A stretch of 64,000 bases of DNA from JACCTU01 sp963700495 (lineage in GTDB: Bacteria; Actinomycetota; Thermoleophilia; Gaiellales; Gaiellaceae). Below are positions 45,126-54,838 of this stretch, one piece after another (position 1 is the first letter of the stretch; every line of letters begins with the position of its first letter). The stretch is taken from contig CAVOXT010000004.1 in the NCBI GenBank assembly GCA_963700495.1, positions 217,981-281,980 on the forward strand, in the 5' to 3' direction. The position numbers and the translations under genes are program-made. Below the pieces are notes generated by a model. The model was not told where the DNA came from. It ran no database searches and saw only the letters and a list, made by a program, of their open reading frames with translations.

Positions 45126-46384
45126 GAGTCGCCCTCGTCGTCAGCGGCGGCGTTCCGAACCCGACCGCGAGCGGCGGAGCTCTCACGGCGTGGACCGTCC
45201 TCCAGCATCTGCTCGAGCGCGGCCACGACGTGTCGGTCGTCGCGCTCCACGACCCCGAGCACTACGAGCCGACCGGAACGCCGGAGGCGGAGCGAGTGCG
45301 GGTCGTTCGCGGGCTCGGCGCAGAAGTCGTCGAGATCCTCTCGTCGTCGACCGCCTACTTCCGCGGGCTCGAGCGCGGGCCGCTCGACCGCGTGCGCCGC
45401 GCCTGGCGCCCGCTCGACGAGGAGCTCCAGCCGCACCTCGTCGACGCGCCGTCCGTCCGTGTCGCCGTCGAGGAGACCGGCGCGGACGTCGCGTTCGTCT
45501 ACCACTGGGAGGCACTCTCCGCGACGACCGGGCTCCGGATCCCGCGGTTCGCGGCCGTCGGCGACCCGCCGCAGCTCTCGCAGTGGTACCGGTTTCGCGA
45601 GGAGCTCCCCGACCCCCGTGCGCTCCGGCGCGTCGTCCGCCTCCAGTCACAGCTCCGGCTGCAGCCCGCGCTCCTCGTCCGCCTGCTGAACGAGTGCGGC
45701 GCGAGCGGCGCCTTCGCCGCGCACCACGCGGCGTGGCTGCGCCGGCACGGCGCGCCCGACTGCCGCTACCTGCACACGCCCGTGCCCGACGTCGCCGGCG
45801 CGGAGTGGCGCGAGCAGCGCGACCGCGGTCTCGCCGAGCGCCCGACCGTGCTGCTCGTCGGCCATCTCAAAGGCGTCGTCACGGTCGAAGGGCTCGAGCG
45901 CTTCGCGAAGGACGTCCTGCCGCGGCTCGAAGCCGAGAACTTCGAGGTGCGGATCGCGGGCGGTTACGAGCCGCCGCCGGAGCTCGCGCGCGCGTTCGAC
46001 CGTCCAAACATCAGGTTCCTCGGACACGTCGAGGGCGCCGAGGACGAGTTCCGCCGCGCGCACGCCCTCGTCGTGCCGAACGCGATCCCGCTCGGCATAC
46101 GCGTGAGGATCGTGACGGGCTGGTCGCTCGGCTCGTGCGTCGTCTCGCACACCTCGAACGCGAACGGCATCCCCGAGCTCGAGCACGGCTCGAACGCGCT
46201 GCTCGCCGACTCGGGGGACGGGCTCGCCGACCAGGTCCTCCGCGCGGTCCGGGACGACGACCTCCGCCGCCGGATCGAAGCGGGTGGGCGCGCGACGTAC
46301 GAGCGCGCGTTCGCGCCGGCCGTGTCCGCCGGCGAGATCGTGGACGTACTCGAGTCGCTCGTCCCGGCCCACGCGTCGGCTTGA
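45122..46384 (+). CDS. Family 4 glycosyltransferase
   Basis: 420 residues from the ATG at 45122, ATGA with the epimerase stop. VALVVSGGVPNPTASGGALT opens the fold and VLLVGHLKGVVTVEGLERFA starts the donor domain. VRIAGGYEPPPELARAF, IRFLGHVEGAEDEFRRAHAL and PLGIRVRIVTGWSLGSCVVS fit GT4/GT1-like enzymes, although the usual EGxxxxxxE is altered to GIRVRIV in the donor loop, as seen in some subgroups. The acceptor is unknown. Confidence 0.8.
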   Translation: MRVALVVSGGVPNPTASGGALTAWTVLQHLLERGHDVSVVALHDPEHYEPTGTPEAERVRVVRGLGAEVVEILSSSTAYFRGLERGPLDRVRRAWRPLDEELQPHLVDAPSVRVAVEETGADVAFVYHWEALSATTGLRIPRFAAVGDPPQLSQWYRFREELPDPRALRRVVRLQSQLRLQPALLVRLLNECGASGAFAAHHAAWLRRHGAPDCRYLHTPVPDVAGAEWREQRDRGLAERPTVLLVGHLKGVVTVEGLERFAKDVLPRLEAENFEVRIAGGYEPPPELARAFDRPNIRFLGHVEGAEDEFRRAHALVVPNAIPLGIRVRIVTGWSLGSCVVSHTSNANGIPELEHGSNALLADSGDGLADQVLRAVRDDDLRRRIEAGGRATYERAFAPAVSAGEIVDVLESLVPAHASA

Positions 46385-47304
46385 GCCGCATCGTCCTCAC
46401 CGGGGGCGCGGGGTTCATCGGCAGTCACCTCGCCGAGGCGCTCGTTGCCCGCGGCGACGACGTCCTCGTGCTCGACGACCTCAGCACGGGTTCGCGCGAC
46501 CACGTTCCGCGCGCTGCTGAGCTTCTCGTCGCCGACGTCGCCGAGAACGTCTCGGAGGCGTTCGCCGGTGCGGACGCTGTGCTTCACGTCGCGGGGCAGG
46601 CGAGCATCTTCAAGTCCTTCGACAACCCGGCGGGTGACCTGCGCACGAACGTGCTCGGAACGATCAACGTGATCGAAGCGTGCGTCGCGCACGGCGTCGA
46701 GCGGCTCGTGTTCGCGGGCTCGATGACCGCGTACGGCGAGCCCGAACGGGTCCCCACGCCCGAGGACGAGCCGTGCGTCCCCGTCTCGTACTACGGCGTG
46801 ACGAAGTACGCCGCCGAGCGCTACGTGCACGCGAGCGCGCCGCGCGGGCTCGCCGTCACGACGCTCCGGATGTTCAACGTCTACGGCGAGCGCCAGAGCC
46901 TGACGAACCCCTACCAGGGCGTGCTCGCGATCTTCCTCGGCAACGTGCTCCGCGGTGAGCCGATCACGATCCACGCGGACGGGCTCCAGACCCGCGACTT
47001 CGTCTACGCCGGCGACGTCGTCGACGCGTGGCTCCGCGTGCTCGAGGACGAGGGCACACACGGGCGCGTCTACAACGTCGGCAGCGGGCGTGAGACGTCG
47101 ATCCGAGAGCTCGCGCGTGAGGTGATCGCCGCCGCCGGCCACGACCCGGACGCGTGGGAGATCAACCACGGCGACGCGCAGGCGGGCGACATCCGCCGGT
47201 CCGCGGCCGACGTGAGCTCGATCCGCGAAGCGACCGGCTGGAAGCCCGCGACCGAGCTGCGCGAGGGCCTCCGCCGCACGGCCGTCTGGGCCGCCGCCCC
47301 GTAG
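46381..47304 (+). CDS. NAD-dependent epimerase/dehydratase (UDP-glucose 4-epimerase-like SDR)
   Basis: 307 residues. The start is a TTG at 46381 in a TTGA overlap with the previous stop; the fold begins directly with IVLTGGAGFIGSHLAEALVA. LDDLSTGSRDHVP, FAGSMTAYGEPERVPTPEDE and SYYGVTKYAAERYVH (Tyr-Lys pair), LRMFNVYGERQS and TRDFVYAGDVVDAWL complete an extended SDR. It likely supplies an epimerised UDP-sugar. No Ser precedes AYG in the usual SSSxxYG form; a Thr may replace it. Confidence 0.85.
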   Translation: MSRIVLTGGAGFIGSHLAEALVARGDDVLVLDDLSTGSRDHVPRAAELLVADVAENVSEAFAGADAVLHVAGQASIFKSFDNPAGDLRTNVLGTINVIEACVAHGVERLVFAGSMTAYGEPERVPTPEDEPCVPVSYYGVTKYAAERYVHASAPRGLAVTTLRMFNVYGERQSLTNPYQGVLAIFLGNVLRGEPITIHADGLQTRDFVYAGDVVDAWLRVLEDEGTHGRVYNVGSGRETSIRELAREVIAAAGHDPDAWEINHGDAQAGDIRRSAADVSSIREATGWKPATELREGLRRTAVWAAAP

Positions 47305-47308
47305 CGCG

Positions 47309-49156
47309 GTGCTTCTCGTCCTCGGCCTGATCGTCGTCACCGCGACCGCGGGACTCATTGCGGCGGCACTCCGACTCGACTCGTTCGCCTCGTTCCTGCT
47401 TGCCGCGTATCTCGTCGGCGCCGCCGAGGTGATCGGCCTCGGGCTCGCACTCTCGCCCCTCGAGCTCGTCGGTCGAGCGGGCTACCTCGTCGGTGAGGCG
47501 CTCCTGCTCGCCGCGGCCGTCGTGATCTGGCTTCGGACCGGCGCGCCACGGCCTCCGATCCCGGCGTTCGACCTCCGGCGGGTGGCCGTCCGCCACAAGC
47601 TCCTAGCCGGACTCGCAGGAGCCGTCGCCGCGAGCTTCGTGTACGAGCTGTTCCTTGCGCTCGCTGTTCCCCCCAACAACAGCGATTCGCTGACGTACCG
47701 GCTGTCGAGGGCGGCGGCGTGGCTCCAGCACGGCGGGCTGCACTGGATCGCGAATCCGCACACGGCGCGCCAGAACGAGTTTCCGCCGAACGCGGAGCTC
47801 GAGCAGCTCTACACGCTCGTTCTTTTCCGCGGCGACACCGCGGCGGCGCTCACTCAGCTGGCGGCGGCGGCAGCGCTCGTCGTCGCCGTCGCCGGCATGG
47901 CGCGCCGGCTCGGCTACTCGTGCCCTTCCGCGGCGTTTGCGGGACTCGTCTTCGCGACGCTCGCCGAGGTCGCGCTGCAGTCGTCGAGCACGCAGAACGA
48001 CCTCGTCACCGCCTCGTTTGTGGCCGCCGCCGCCTACTTCGTCCGCTCATCCGTGTCGGCCGAGCTCGCGCTCGCCGGGGTGGGGACGGGACTCGCGCTC
48101 GGAACGAAGGCAAGCGCGTGGTTCGCCCTCCCTTTCCTCGCCCTGCTCGCGCTCGTCTCGCTCCCACGTCGTCGGCTCGCGTTCGCCGCAGCGTCGGCCG
48201 CAGCGGCGGCGCTCGTCTTCGCAGGGCCCTTCCTGGCGCTCAACCTCACGCACACGGGCAAGCCGTTCGGCCACGGCTACGAGATCGAAGGGTTCAAGCC
48301 GGACATCACCTTCGGCGGCACCGTGTCGACGATCGCCCGCGTCACGTGGCGGTTCATCGACCTCTCGGGGTACCGCTTCGACGACCGCTTCCGCCAGCCG
48401 ATCGAGCGGCGCGGCGAGGACGCGTTCCGGATCCTGCACATCGACCCGAATCCCGAAGCGTCGGGAGCGTTCCCGTTCGCGTTCGCGCTGAACATCCGCG
48501 CGCACGAGGACCACTCGTTCTTCGGCCCGCTCGGGATCCTGCTTCTCGTGCCGCTGTCACTCGTTTTCGCAATCGCGTGGCCGCTGCGGCGGACGACCGC
48601 CGGACGGGGGGTGCACGGGCTGGCACTCCCGCTGTTCGTGTTCGGCCTCGCACTGACGTTCCGCTTCAGCGACGAGGCGCGGTATCTGGTCGTACCGGTC
48701 GCGCTGACGACACCGCTCGTGGCGGCCGTCTACCGGTGGCGCGTGCCGGCCGCCGCCGTCGCGCTCGTCGCGGTCGTCTCGCTCGCGTTCACACACGCGC
48801 GGAACGAGTTGAAGCCCACCGGGCTCGGCCAGCGACCGGCCGCGTGGTCGCTTGCACGCCTCGAAGCGATGTCGCTCGACGTCCCTGAGCGCGCGCCTCT
48901 CCTCGAGGCGGTCGACCGCGGCGTCCCCGACGAAGCTTCGGTCGGCGTCGCCCTCGGCCCAAGCGACTGGGACTACCCGCTCTTCGGGCCCAGGCTCACG
49001 CGGAGGCTCGTACCGCTTCCCGACCGCGGGGGCCTCGAGGCGGCCGACCGCCTCGGACTGCGCTACGCCGTCTTCGGCGAGGCCTGGCAGCCCGTCGGGA
49101 GCGGCTGGTCGCTGCAGCGCTTCGTCAACGCCGGGGTGCTCGCCCGCCGTCAGTAG
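47309..49156 (+). CDS. Large polytopic membrane glycosyltransferase-like protein (GT-C type)
   Basis: 615 residues from a GTG at 47309. Some twelve helices. The loop NNSDSLTYRLSRAAAWLQHG, then NPHTARQNEFPPNAELEQLY, is typical of a large GT39-like family with the catalytic Asp in NSDSLTY. A second long loop (340-400) and a C-terminal outer domain follow, with TFRFSDEARYLVVPVALTTP marking the last membrane block. Likely an outer-face transferase using a polyprenol donor. Confidence 0.75.
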   Translation: MLLVLGLIVVTATAGLIAAALRLDSFASFLLAAYLVGAAEVIGLGLALSPLELVGRAGYLVGEALLLAAAVVIWLRTGAPRPPIPAFDLRRVAVRHKLLAGLAGAVAASFVYELFLALAVPPNNSDSLTYRLSRAAAWLQHGGLHWIANPHTARQNEFPPNAELEQLYTLVLFRGDTAAALTQLAAAAALVVAVAGMARRLGYSCPSAAFAGLVFATLAEVALQSSSTQNDLVTASFVAAAAYFVRSSVSAELALAGVGTGLALGTKASAWFALPFLALLALVSLPRRRLAFAAASAAAAALVFAGPFLALNLTHTGKPFGHGYEIEGFKPDITFGGTVSTIARVTWRFIDLSGYRFDDRFRQPIERRGEDAFRILHIDPNPEASGAFPFAFALNIRAHEDHSFFGPLGILLLVPLSLVFAIAWPLRRTTAGRGVHGLALPLFVFGLALTFRFSDEARYLVVPVALTTPLVAAVYRWRVPAAAVALVAVVSLAFTHARNELKPTGLGQRPAAWSLARLEAMSLDVPERAPLLEAVDRGVPDEASVGVALGPSDWDYPLFGPRLTRRLVPLPDRGGLEAADRLGLRYAVFGEAWQPVGSGWSLQRFVNAGVLARRQ

Positions 49157-49167
49157 AGTGGCGCGCC

Positions 49168-49917
49168 GTGAGCCGCCGGATCGCGAAGAGTGCCCTCGTC
49201 CGGATCGCAGGTTCGTCGAGCGGCCGGCGCGCGCTCGCCTACCTCGCGAAGACGGAGCCGTCGCTCCTCGTCGAGGCCCTCGGTCCGCGCGTCAACCGCG
49301 GTGCTCGGTTCGGCACGGTGCGCGAGTGGCCGGCCGACGTCGACGGCTTCGAGGACCTCGCCTTCCTGTTCTCGAGCAACCAGCTGCACCACGCGATCAT
49401 CAGCATGAGCGTGCACGAGGGCGCGTACCTCTTCGCGCTTGCGCGGTCGCTCCCGGACGCGACGCTCGTCGAGATCGGCCGCTCGAAGGGCGGCAGCACG
49501 CTCCTCCTCGCCGCCGCGATGACACCGGCGTCGCGGCTCGTCTCGTACGATCTCCACGTGAAGGAGACGGCGGGACGGGAGAGCGACGCCGAGCTGGTCG
49601 ACGCGCTCCGGCGCTACGGCCTCGGCGACCGCGTCGAGCTCGTCGTCGCGGACTCGCGCACGGTCGACGGTCCGGCGGCCGACCTCGTCCTCGTCGACGG
49701 CGACCACAGCTACGAGGGCGCGCGCGCCGACTGGGAGGCCTGGCGCGAGCGCGTCCGCTCCGGGGGACACGTCGTCTTCCACGATGCCGTCCCCGACGGC
49801 CTCGCACGACCGCACGAGGGGGTCGTGCGCCTGATGGACGAGATTCGCCGCACCGAGCCGTCGTTCGCCTACCGAGGCGGCGCGGGCACGCTCGCGCACT
49901 TCCAGAGGGTGGACTAA
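49168..49917 (+). CDS. SAM methyltransferase of the Methyltransf_24 type
   Basis: 249 residues from a GTG at 49168. TLVEIGRSKGGSTLLLAAAM is the SAM loop, LVSYDLHVKET the acidic strand, and ADLVLVDGDHSYEGARADWE plus HVVFHDAVPDG hold the metal-linked Asp/His seen in cephalosporin-hydroxylase-like and sugar O-methyltransferases. The stop at 49917 overlaps the convergent ABC ATPase stop by 4 bp. Confidence 0.8.
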   Translation: MSRRIAKSALVRIAGSSSGRRALAYLAKTEPSLLVEALGPRVNRGARFGTVREWPADVDGFEDLAFLFSSNQLHHAIISMSVHEGAYLFALARSLPDATLVEIGRSKGGSTLLLAAAMTPASRLVSYDLHVKETAGRESDAELVDALRRYGLGDRVELVVADSRTVDGPAADLVLVDGDHSYEGARADWEAWRERVRSGGHVVFHDAVPDGLARPHEGVVRLMDEIRRTEPSFAYRGGAGTLAHFQRVD

Positions 49918-51198
49918 ACGGGGGTGCGCTCGGACGAGGGCTGGTTGACCTCGCCCCAGCTGTGCGGCACGTCGACGAGCCCGAGGTAGTCGCGAACCTT
50001 TCGGGGATCGTCGACCGCACCGCGGGCGCCTGCGACCTCGAACTCGATCACGCCGCGCAGGTCGTCCTGCGGGACGCCGGTGAGGGCGTACAGGTCGAGA
50101 CGGTAGGCGCCGCGCCGGAGCGGCAGGGTCGGAATCTCGACGTCGAGCTCGACCGGGCCGGGCCGCAGGTCGACGTCGCGTTCCCCGGAGGTCAGCGTGA
50201 ACACGAGCGTGCCGTCGAGCGTCGAGATCTTCGTCAGCACTTCGAGCTTCGACGTCTCGATGTGGGAGCGAAGCGTCAGCGCGATCCGCATCGGCTCGTT
50301 CTGGAAGAAGATGCCGGTCGTCTCGCCCGCAGCGTCGAGGAGCTGGACTCGCTCGAAGAGCACCTCCTTGTGCGTCTGCTTCGCGACGCCGTGACGGAGC
50401 GCTGGAGCGGTGAGGTCTGCCATTCCCGGCTGGAGCGCGAGGTGTCCTTCGCTGAGGTACTCCGCAACGACATCGCCGGGATCGCCGATCCGCCGCACAC
50501 GGCCGGCCTCGAGCCAGACGCACCGGTCGGCGAGCGCAGTGATCGCGCTCATGTTGTGGCTGACGAGGATCACCGTGCGCCCGTGGCCGGAGACCTCGCC
50601 CATCTTCCCGAGGCACTTGCGCTGGAACGCCGCGTCGCCGACGGCGAGCACCTCGTCGACGATCAGGATCTCCGGCTCGAGATGCGCGGCGACCGCGAAC
50701 GCGAGCCGCAGCTGCATCCCGCTCGAGTAGCGCTTGACCGGCGTGTCGATGAACCGCGCGACGTCGGCGAACGCGACGATCTCGTCGAACTTGCGCTCGA
50801 TCTCCGGCGCTTCATCCCGAGGATCGCGCCGTTGAAGAAGACGTTCTCGCGGCCCGTCAGGTCGGGGTGAAAACCCGTCCCGACCTCGAGCAGCGAGCCG
50901 ACGCGGCCCCAGACGCGCGCCTCGCCGGACGTGGGGTCGGTGACCCCGGAGAGGATCTTCAGCAGCGTCGTCTTGCCCGCGCCGTTGCGGCCGATGATCC
51001 CGAGCACTTCGCCCCGCTCGACGTCGAAGCTGACGCCGTCGAGCGCCTCGATCTCCTCCTGGGCTCGCGCCGAAGCGGCGAGCGCACAGCCCGGGCGATC
51101 GCCTCGCGAAGGCTGCCGTGGAGCACGTCCATCTCGCCGAGCCGGTACCGCTTGACGAGGTCTCGGATCTCGAGCGCGTTGTCAGACGATGTCTGCAA
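49914..51198 (-). CDS. wzt: Polysaccharide ABC exporter ATPase with C-terminal glycan-binding domain (Wzt type), two frameshifts
   Basis: About 427 residues from a TTG at 51198. DNALEIRDLVKRYRLGEMDV leads to Walker A in GIIGRNGAGKTTLLKILSG, the signature KRYSSGMQLRLAFAVA, Walker B ILIVDEVLAVGD and VILVSHNMSAITALADR. A C-terminal beta domain of ~150 residues (from about GVAKQTHKEVLFERVQLL) matches Wzt_C, which reads the polymer end before export. Frame breaks lie near 51062 and 50812. It works with the permease encoded just upstream. Confidence 0.88.
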
Positions 51199-52033
51199 AG
51201 ACCCGCTCCATCCGCTTGAAGTACAGAAGCCCGAGCACGAAGAAGGCGACGCCGCTCGCCGTCGACAGGGCGATGTGAACGACCTCGGGCCGTACACCGC
51301 CGAGCATCGCCCAGCGGAAGCCCTCGACCACGCCCGCCATCGGGTTGAGCCAGAACAGCGTCTCCCACGGCTGCGACAGGTTCAGCCCCTCGAACGAGAT
51401 GAAGACGGCGCTGGCGAAGAGCCAGAGCTGAAGCAGAAAGGGGACGACGAAGCGGATGTCGCGGTACTTGACGTTCAGCGCCGCGAGCATTGCGCCGACG
51501 CCGGCGGCGCTGATCATCGCCAGCAGCACGAAGGGAATCGCGGTCCAGGCACGTTGCGGCGACGGGAACACCCCGTAGCCCGCCATGACCGCCAGCAGGA
51601 CGCACGTCGCGAGCGCGAGGTCGACCAGCGCGGCGAACACCGGCGCGAGCGGGGCGAGCAGCCGCGGGAAGTAGACCTTCGTCAGCAGCGACGCGTTCCC
51701 GACGAGGCTTCCGGACGCGAGCGTGACCGAGTTCGCGAAGAAGAGCCAGATCACCGAACCGGAGAGCGCGACCAGCGCGTACGGGCCGGCCGAGTACACG
51801 CCGAGGAACCTCCCGAAGAACAGCGTGAAGACGACCATGTACATCAGCGGCTGCAGCACCGCCCAGACGATCCCGAGCGACGTCTGCTTGTAGCGCACCT
51901 TCAGCTCGCGCCAGGCGAAGAAGTAGAGGAGCTCGCGGTGACGCCAGAGCTCGCGCAGCCCGAGGCTCGGCCTGCGCGGCGCGGGCCTGATGACGCGCGG
52001 CTCCGGGGTAACGACTGAGGTCGCGGCTTCCAC
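51182..52033 (-). CDS. wzm: Polysaccharide ABC exporter permease (Wzm/TagG, ABC-2 type)
   Basis: 283 residues from the ATG at 52033. LLYFFAWRELKVRYKQTSLG and IVWAVLQPLMYMVVFTLFFG are the classic ABC-2 polysaccharide permease opening. Six helices follow, with YFPRLLAPLAPV and LNVKYRDIRFVVPFLLQLWL near the middle and LFWLNPMAGVVEGFRWAMLG near the end. It forms the channel for a finished lipid-linked glycan. The ATPase start lies 17 bp inside its 3' end. Confidence 0.92.
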   Translation of the reverse strand: MEAATSVVTPEPRVIRPAPRRPSLGLRELWRHRELLYFFAWRELKVRYKQTSLGIVWAVLQPLMYMVVFTLFFGRFLGVYSAGPYALVALSGSVIWLFFANSVTLASGSLVGNASLLTKVYFPRLLAPLAPVFAALVDLALATCVLLAVMAGYGVFPSPQRAWTAIPFVLLAMISAAGVGAMLAALNVKYRDIRFVVPFLLQLWLFASAVFISFEGLNLSQPWETLFWLNPMAGVVEGFRWAMLGGVRPEVVHIALSTASGVAFFVLGLLYFKRMERVFADIV

Positions 52034-52064
52034 GTACGGAGAGTAACGAAGGGCCTGGGCGGCC

Positions 52065-53043
52065 TTACGAAGCCTTTACGGCGAGGCAGTGCAGCTTGTA
52101 ACCGAGGTCGAGCTCCTCGAGCAGGCGCTCGACGTCGTCCGCGACGGGCCTCCAACGCGGCCACCAGCGGGTCGTCGTCCGGGACCGAGTCGGAGTACGG
52201 CGGGCTGTAGGTCAGCCACTCGAGGACGGGGTCGAGCGAGGCGACCCGCGTGCGCGTGGAGACGACCTCGAACCCTTCGCGCGCGAGCAGGTCGCGCAGC
52301 GTTCGGGGCGAGAAGTAGAGCAGGTGGTTGCGCCCGTCGAAGGTCGCGGCACGCTCGTGCAGGACGCGGCACGCGAGGCTGTCGACGTTCGGGACGATCA
52401 GGTACGTCGCGCCGCCGGGCTTGAGCAGGCGCCCGACATGGCGGAGGAACTCGCGGGGCCGGTTGACGTGTTCGAGGACGGACAGCACGGTGACCGCGTC
52501 GTACTGGCCGTCGAGCTCCTCGATCGGCGTCTCGACGACGTCGAGCTCCAGCTCGTCGCGGGCATAGGCGAGCGCACGCCGGCCGAACTCTGTTCCGAGA
52601 CCGGTCCACCCGCGGTCGTGCGCGATCCGTAGGAAAAGCCCGATCGACGTCCCGACGTCGAGCATCGTCCCCTCGCCTCGATACGGCTCGAGCTCGTCGA
52701 GGATCTCGCCGAACTTCTCGCGGTCGAGCTCGAGCTGGCGCGGCGAGGTGAGCACGTCGACCCAGAGGTCGTTCGAGCCGCCCTCGCGGTACTCGTCGAG
52801 CACGACCGACTCGTCGACCTGCGGGTTCGCGAAGACGAGGGCGCAGTCGTCACAACGGACGATCGGGAAGCCGCGCTTCACGAACAGCACCGTGTGCGAC
52901 GCGCCGCCGCAGCTCGGGCAGTCGATCGTGCGAGACCAGCGCTCGGCGAGCATCCCCGTCGCCGGGTCGAGCAGCTCCTCGAGCTCACGCTCCTTGGCGG
53001 CGAAGTACAGGTCGCGGCCGGTCTCGCGGTTGAGGCTCGTCAC
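52065..53043 (-). CDS. SAM methyltransferase with N-terminal zinc ribbon, one frameshift
   Basis: About 325 residues from a GTG at 53043 (GTGA overlap with neuA). After a helical lead, IDCPSCGGASHTVLF and IVRCDDCALVFANPQVDES form a four-Cys zinc ribbon. The methyltransferase core has GTMLDVGTSIGLFLRIAHDR, YDAVTVLSVLEHVNRPREF and LLKPGGATYLIVPN. Near 52150 the frame shifts and the other frame gives the natural end DDVERLLEELDLGYKLHCL, stopping with TAA at 52065. Zinc-ribbon methyltransferases of this layout often act on deoxysugars. Confidence 0.8.
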
Positions 53044-53690
53044 CGGGTCGATCCCAGGAGGAGCTCCGCGACCTCGAGGTCGAACGCGTCGTCCACGTCG
53101 AGCGAGTCTCGCGCGTTCATCACGAACGGCCGCACGTCGCCGTCGTAGAGGCCGCCGGCGAGGCGGGCCGCGCGCCGGGCGAGGATCGCCGGCCCGTTGC
53201 GTGCGTACACGGCGTCCTTCGCCTGGCGCGTGGTGACGGCGGCGCGAGGGACGACGCGGCCGTCGGAGACGTCCATCAGCGACTCCGGGCCGAAGCGGTG
53301 CGGAACCTCGACGACGCTCACGACCGCGTCGGACCCGCTCTCGATCAGCAGCCGAACGCACGCGTCGATGTGCTCGGCGCGCCGCAGCGGTGACGTCGGC
53401 TGCAGCAGCACGACCACGTCGGGGCCGAGCTCCGCGACCGCGTGTCGCATGACGTCGACCATCGGCGTGTCGTCGCCGGCGAGCTCCGCCGGGCGGCGCA
53501 GGACGTCGACGCCGGCCGCGGCGGCGATCTCGTCGTCGTCCGTCGACACGACGACCCGCGAGAGCTCCCGCGCGCCGAGCGCCTCTTCCACCGTCCACGC
53601 GAGCAGCGGCTTCCCCGCGACGAGTGCGAGGTTCTTGCGCGGGATCCCCTTCGAGCCGCCCCGCGCCGGAATCAGCCCGAGGACGCGCAC
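53040..53690 (-). CDS. neuA: Acylneuraminate (nonulosonate) cytidylyltransferase
   Basis: 216 residues from a GTG at 53690 (TAGTG overlap). VLGLIPARGGSKGIPRKNLA is the CTP-binding signature, VVVSTDDDEIAAAA, VVLLQPTSPLRRAEHIDACV and VVSVVEVPHRF follow. It activates a nine-carbon sialic-type acid to its CMP form in the cytoplasm. The residues do not tell Neu5Ac from legionaminic or pseudaminic acid. Coupled to neuC and the neuB fragment in order neuB-neuC-neuA. Confidence 0.9.
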   Translation of the reverse strand: MRVLGLIPARGGSKGIPRKNLALVAGKPLLAWTVEEALGARELSRVVVSTDDDEIAAAAGVDVLRRPAELAGDDTPMVDVMRHAVAELGPDVVVLLQPTSPLRRAEHIDACVRLLIESGSDAVVSVVEVPHRFGPESLMDVSDGRVVPRAAVTTRQAKDAVYARNGPAILARRAARLAGGLYDGDVRPFVMNARDSLDVDDAFDLEVAELLLGSTR

Positions 53691-54838
53691 TAGTACGTGA
53701 TCCGCTTGTGGATCGAGAGCGTCTTCGTCGCGAGGACGTCGGCGATCCGCTCGCCCGCATGGCCGTCGCCGTAGATCGACTCCATCTCGTAGCGCCCGTT
53801 CGCCATCTGCGCGCGGATCGCGTCGGCGATCAGCCCGCCGTCGTAGCCGACGTCGACGACGTTGGATCCGCGGTCGCGGCCGTCCTGCCGCGGGCCGATG
53901 TTCACGGACGGCGTCCCGATGAACGCGCCCTCACGGATCGCGGAGGACGAGTTGCCGACGAGCGCCGCAGTCCGCGCCATCAGCTTGATGTAGTCGTCCG
54001 TCGGCAGGTTCTTGAAGAAGTGCAGCTTCGAGTCGTCGTTGTGCTCGCGGAACTGCCTGATCCCCGCCGCGATGTGCTCCGAGCCGGCGTCGGCGTTCGG
54101 CCAGAGGACGATCGCCGGGACGTCGACCTCCTGCACGGCCTTCATCGTCTCCTGGATCTGGCGCTTCCCGTCGCCGTACTCGGTCGTGACCGGGTGCTGC
54201 GAGACGAGCAGGAACGGCTCGTCGAGGCTGAACCGGCCGCCGACACCGGTTGCGAACAGGTCGCTGAGTCCGCCGTCGTCGTCAGCCAGCACCTCGGCGA
54301 CGAGGTCCATGCGCGGGCAGCCGACGAGGTGCACGGACTCGGGATCCTCGCCGAGCCTCACGATCCGGTCCGCCGCGCCCTGCGAGGCCGGGAAGTGCAC
54401 GTGCGCGAACTTGGTCACGGCATGCCGGATCGACTCGTCGATGTTCCCCGAGACCTCGCCGCCCATGGTGTGCGCGAGCGGGATGTTCATGTACGTCGCC
54501 GAGAGCGCGGTCGCCATCGTCTCGAAGCGGTCGCCCACGGTGATGACCACGTCGGGCTGCAGCCGCTCGAAGGCGGTCGGCAGCTCGAGCAGTCCGAGCC
54601 CCGTCGACTTCGCCATCGTCGCCGGCGTCTCGCCCTCGATCAGCATGAACACCCGCTCCGACGCCTCGAAGCCGTCGAGCTCGATCAGCTGGGCGACGTC
54701 CCCGTAGCGGTCGAGCAGGGCGGACGCGCCGACGACGAGCTGGAGCTCGAGCTCGGGGTGCACCTGGACGGCGCGCATCGCGGACTTGATGCTCGAGTAG
54801 TTCGCCCTCGAGCCGACCACGACGCAGACCTTCCTCAC
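53690..54838 (-). CDS. neuC: UDP-GlcNAc (or related) 2-epimerase, hydrolysing, NeuC type
   Basis: 382 residues from a GTG at 54838 (GTGA overlap with the neuB fragment). VCVVVGSRANYSSIKSAMRA, VITVGDRFETMATALSATYM, PLAHTMGGEVSGNIDESIRH and VGNSSSAIREGAFIGTPSVN are the NeuC/WecB hallmarks; GSRANYSS and GGEVSGNIDES favour NeuC/LegG over WecB. It releases UDP and yields a free 2-epimerised hexosamine for condensation by NeuB. Confidence 0.92.
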   Translation of the reverse strand: MRKVCVVVGSRANYSSIKSAMRAVQVHPELELQLVVGASALLDRYGDVAQLIELDGFEASERVFMLIEGETPATMAKSTGLGLLELPTAFERLQPDVVITVGDRFETMATALSATYMNIPLAHTMGGEVSGNIDESIRHAVTKFAHVHFPASQGAADRIVRLGEDPESVHLVGCPRMDLVAEVLADDDGGLSDLFATGVGGRFSLDEPFLLVSQHPVTTEYGDGKRQIQETMKAVQEVDVPAIVLWPNADAGSEHIAAGIRQFREHNDDSKLHFFKNLPTDDYIKLMARTAALVGNSSSAIREGAFIGTPSVNIGPRQDGRDRGSNVVDVGYDGGLIADAIRAQMANGRYEMESIYGDGHAGERIADVLATKTLSIHKRITY

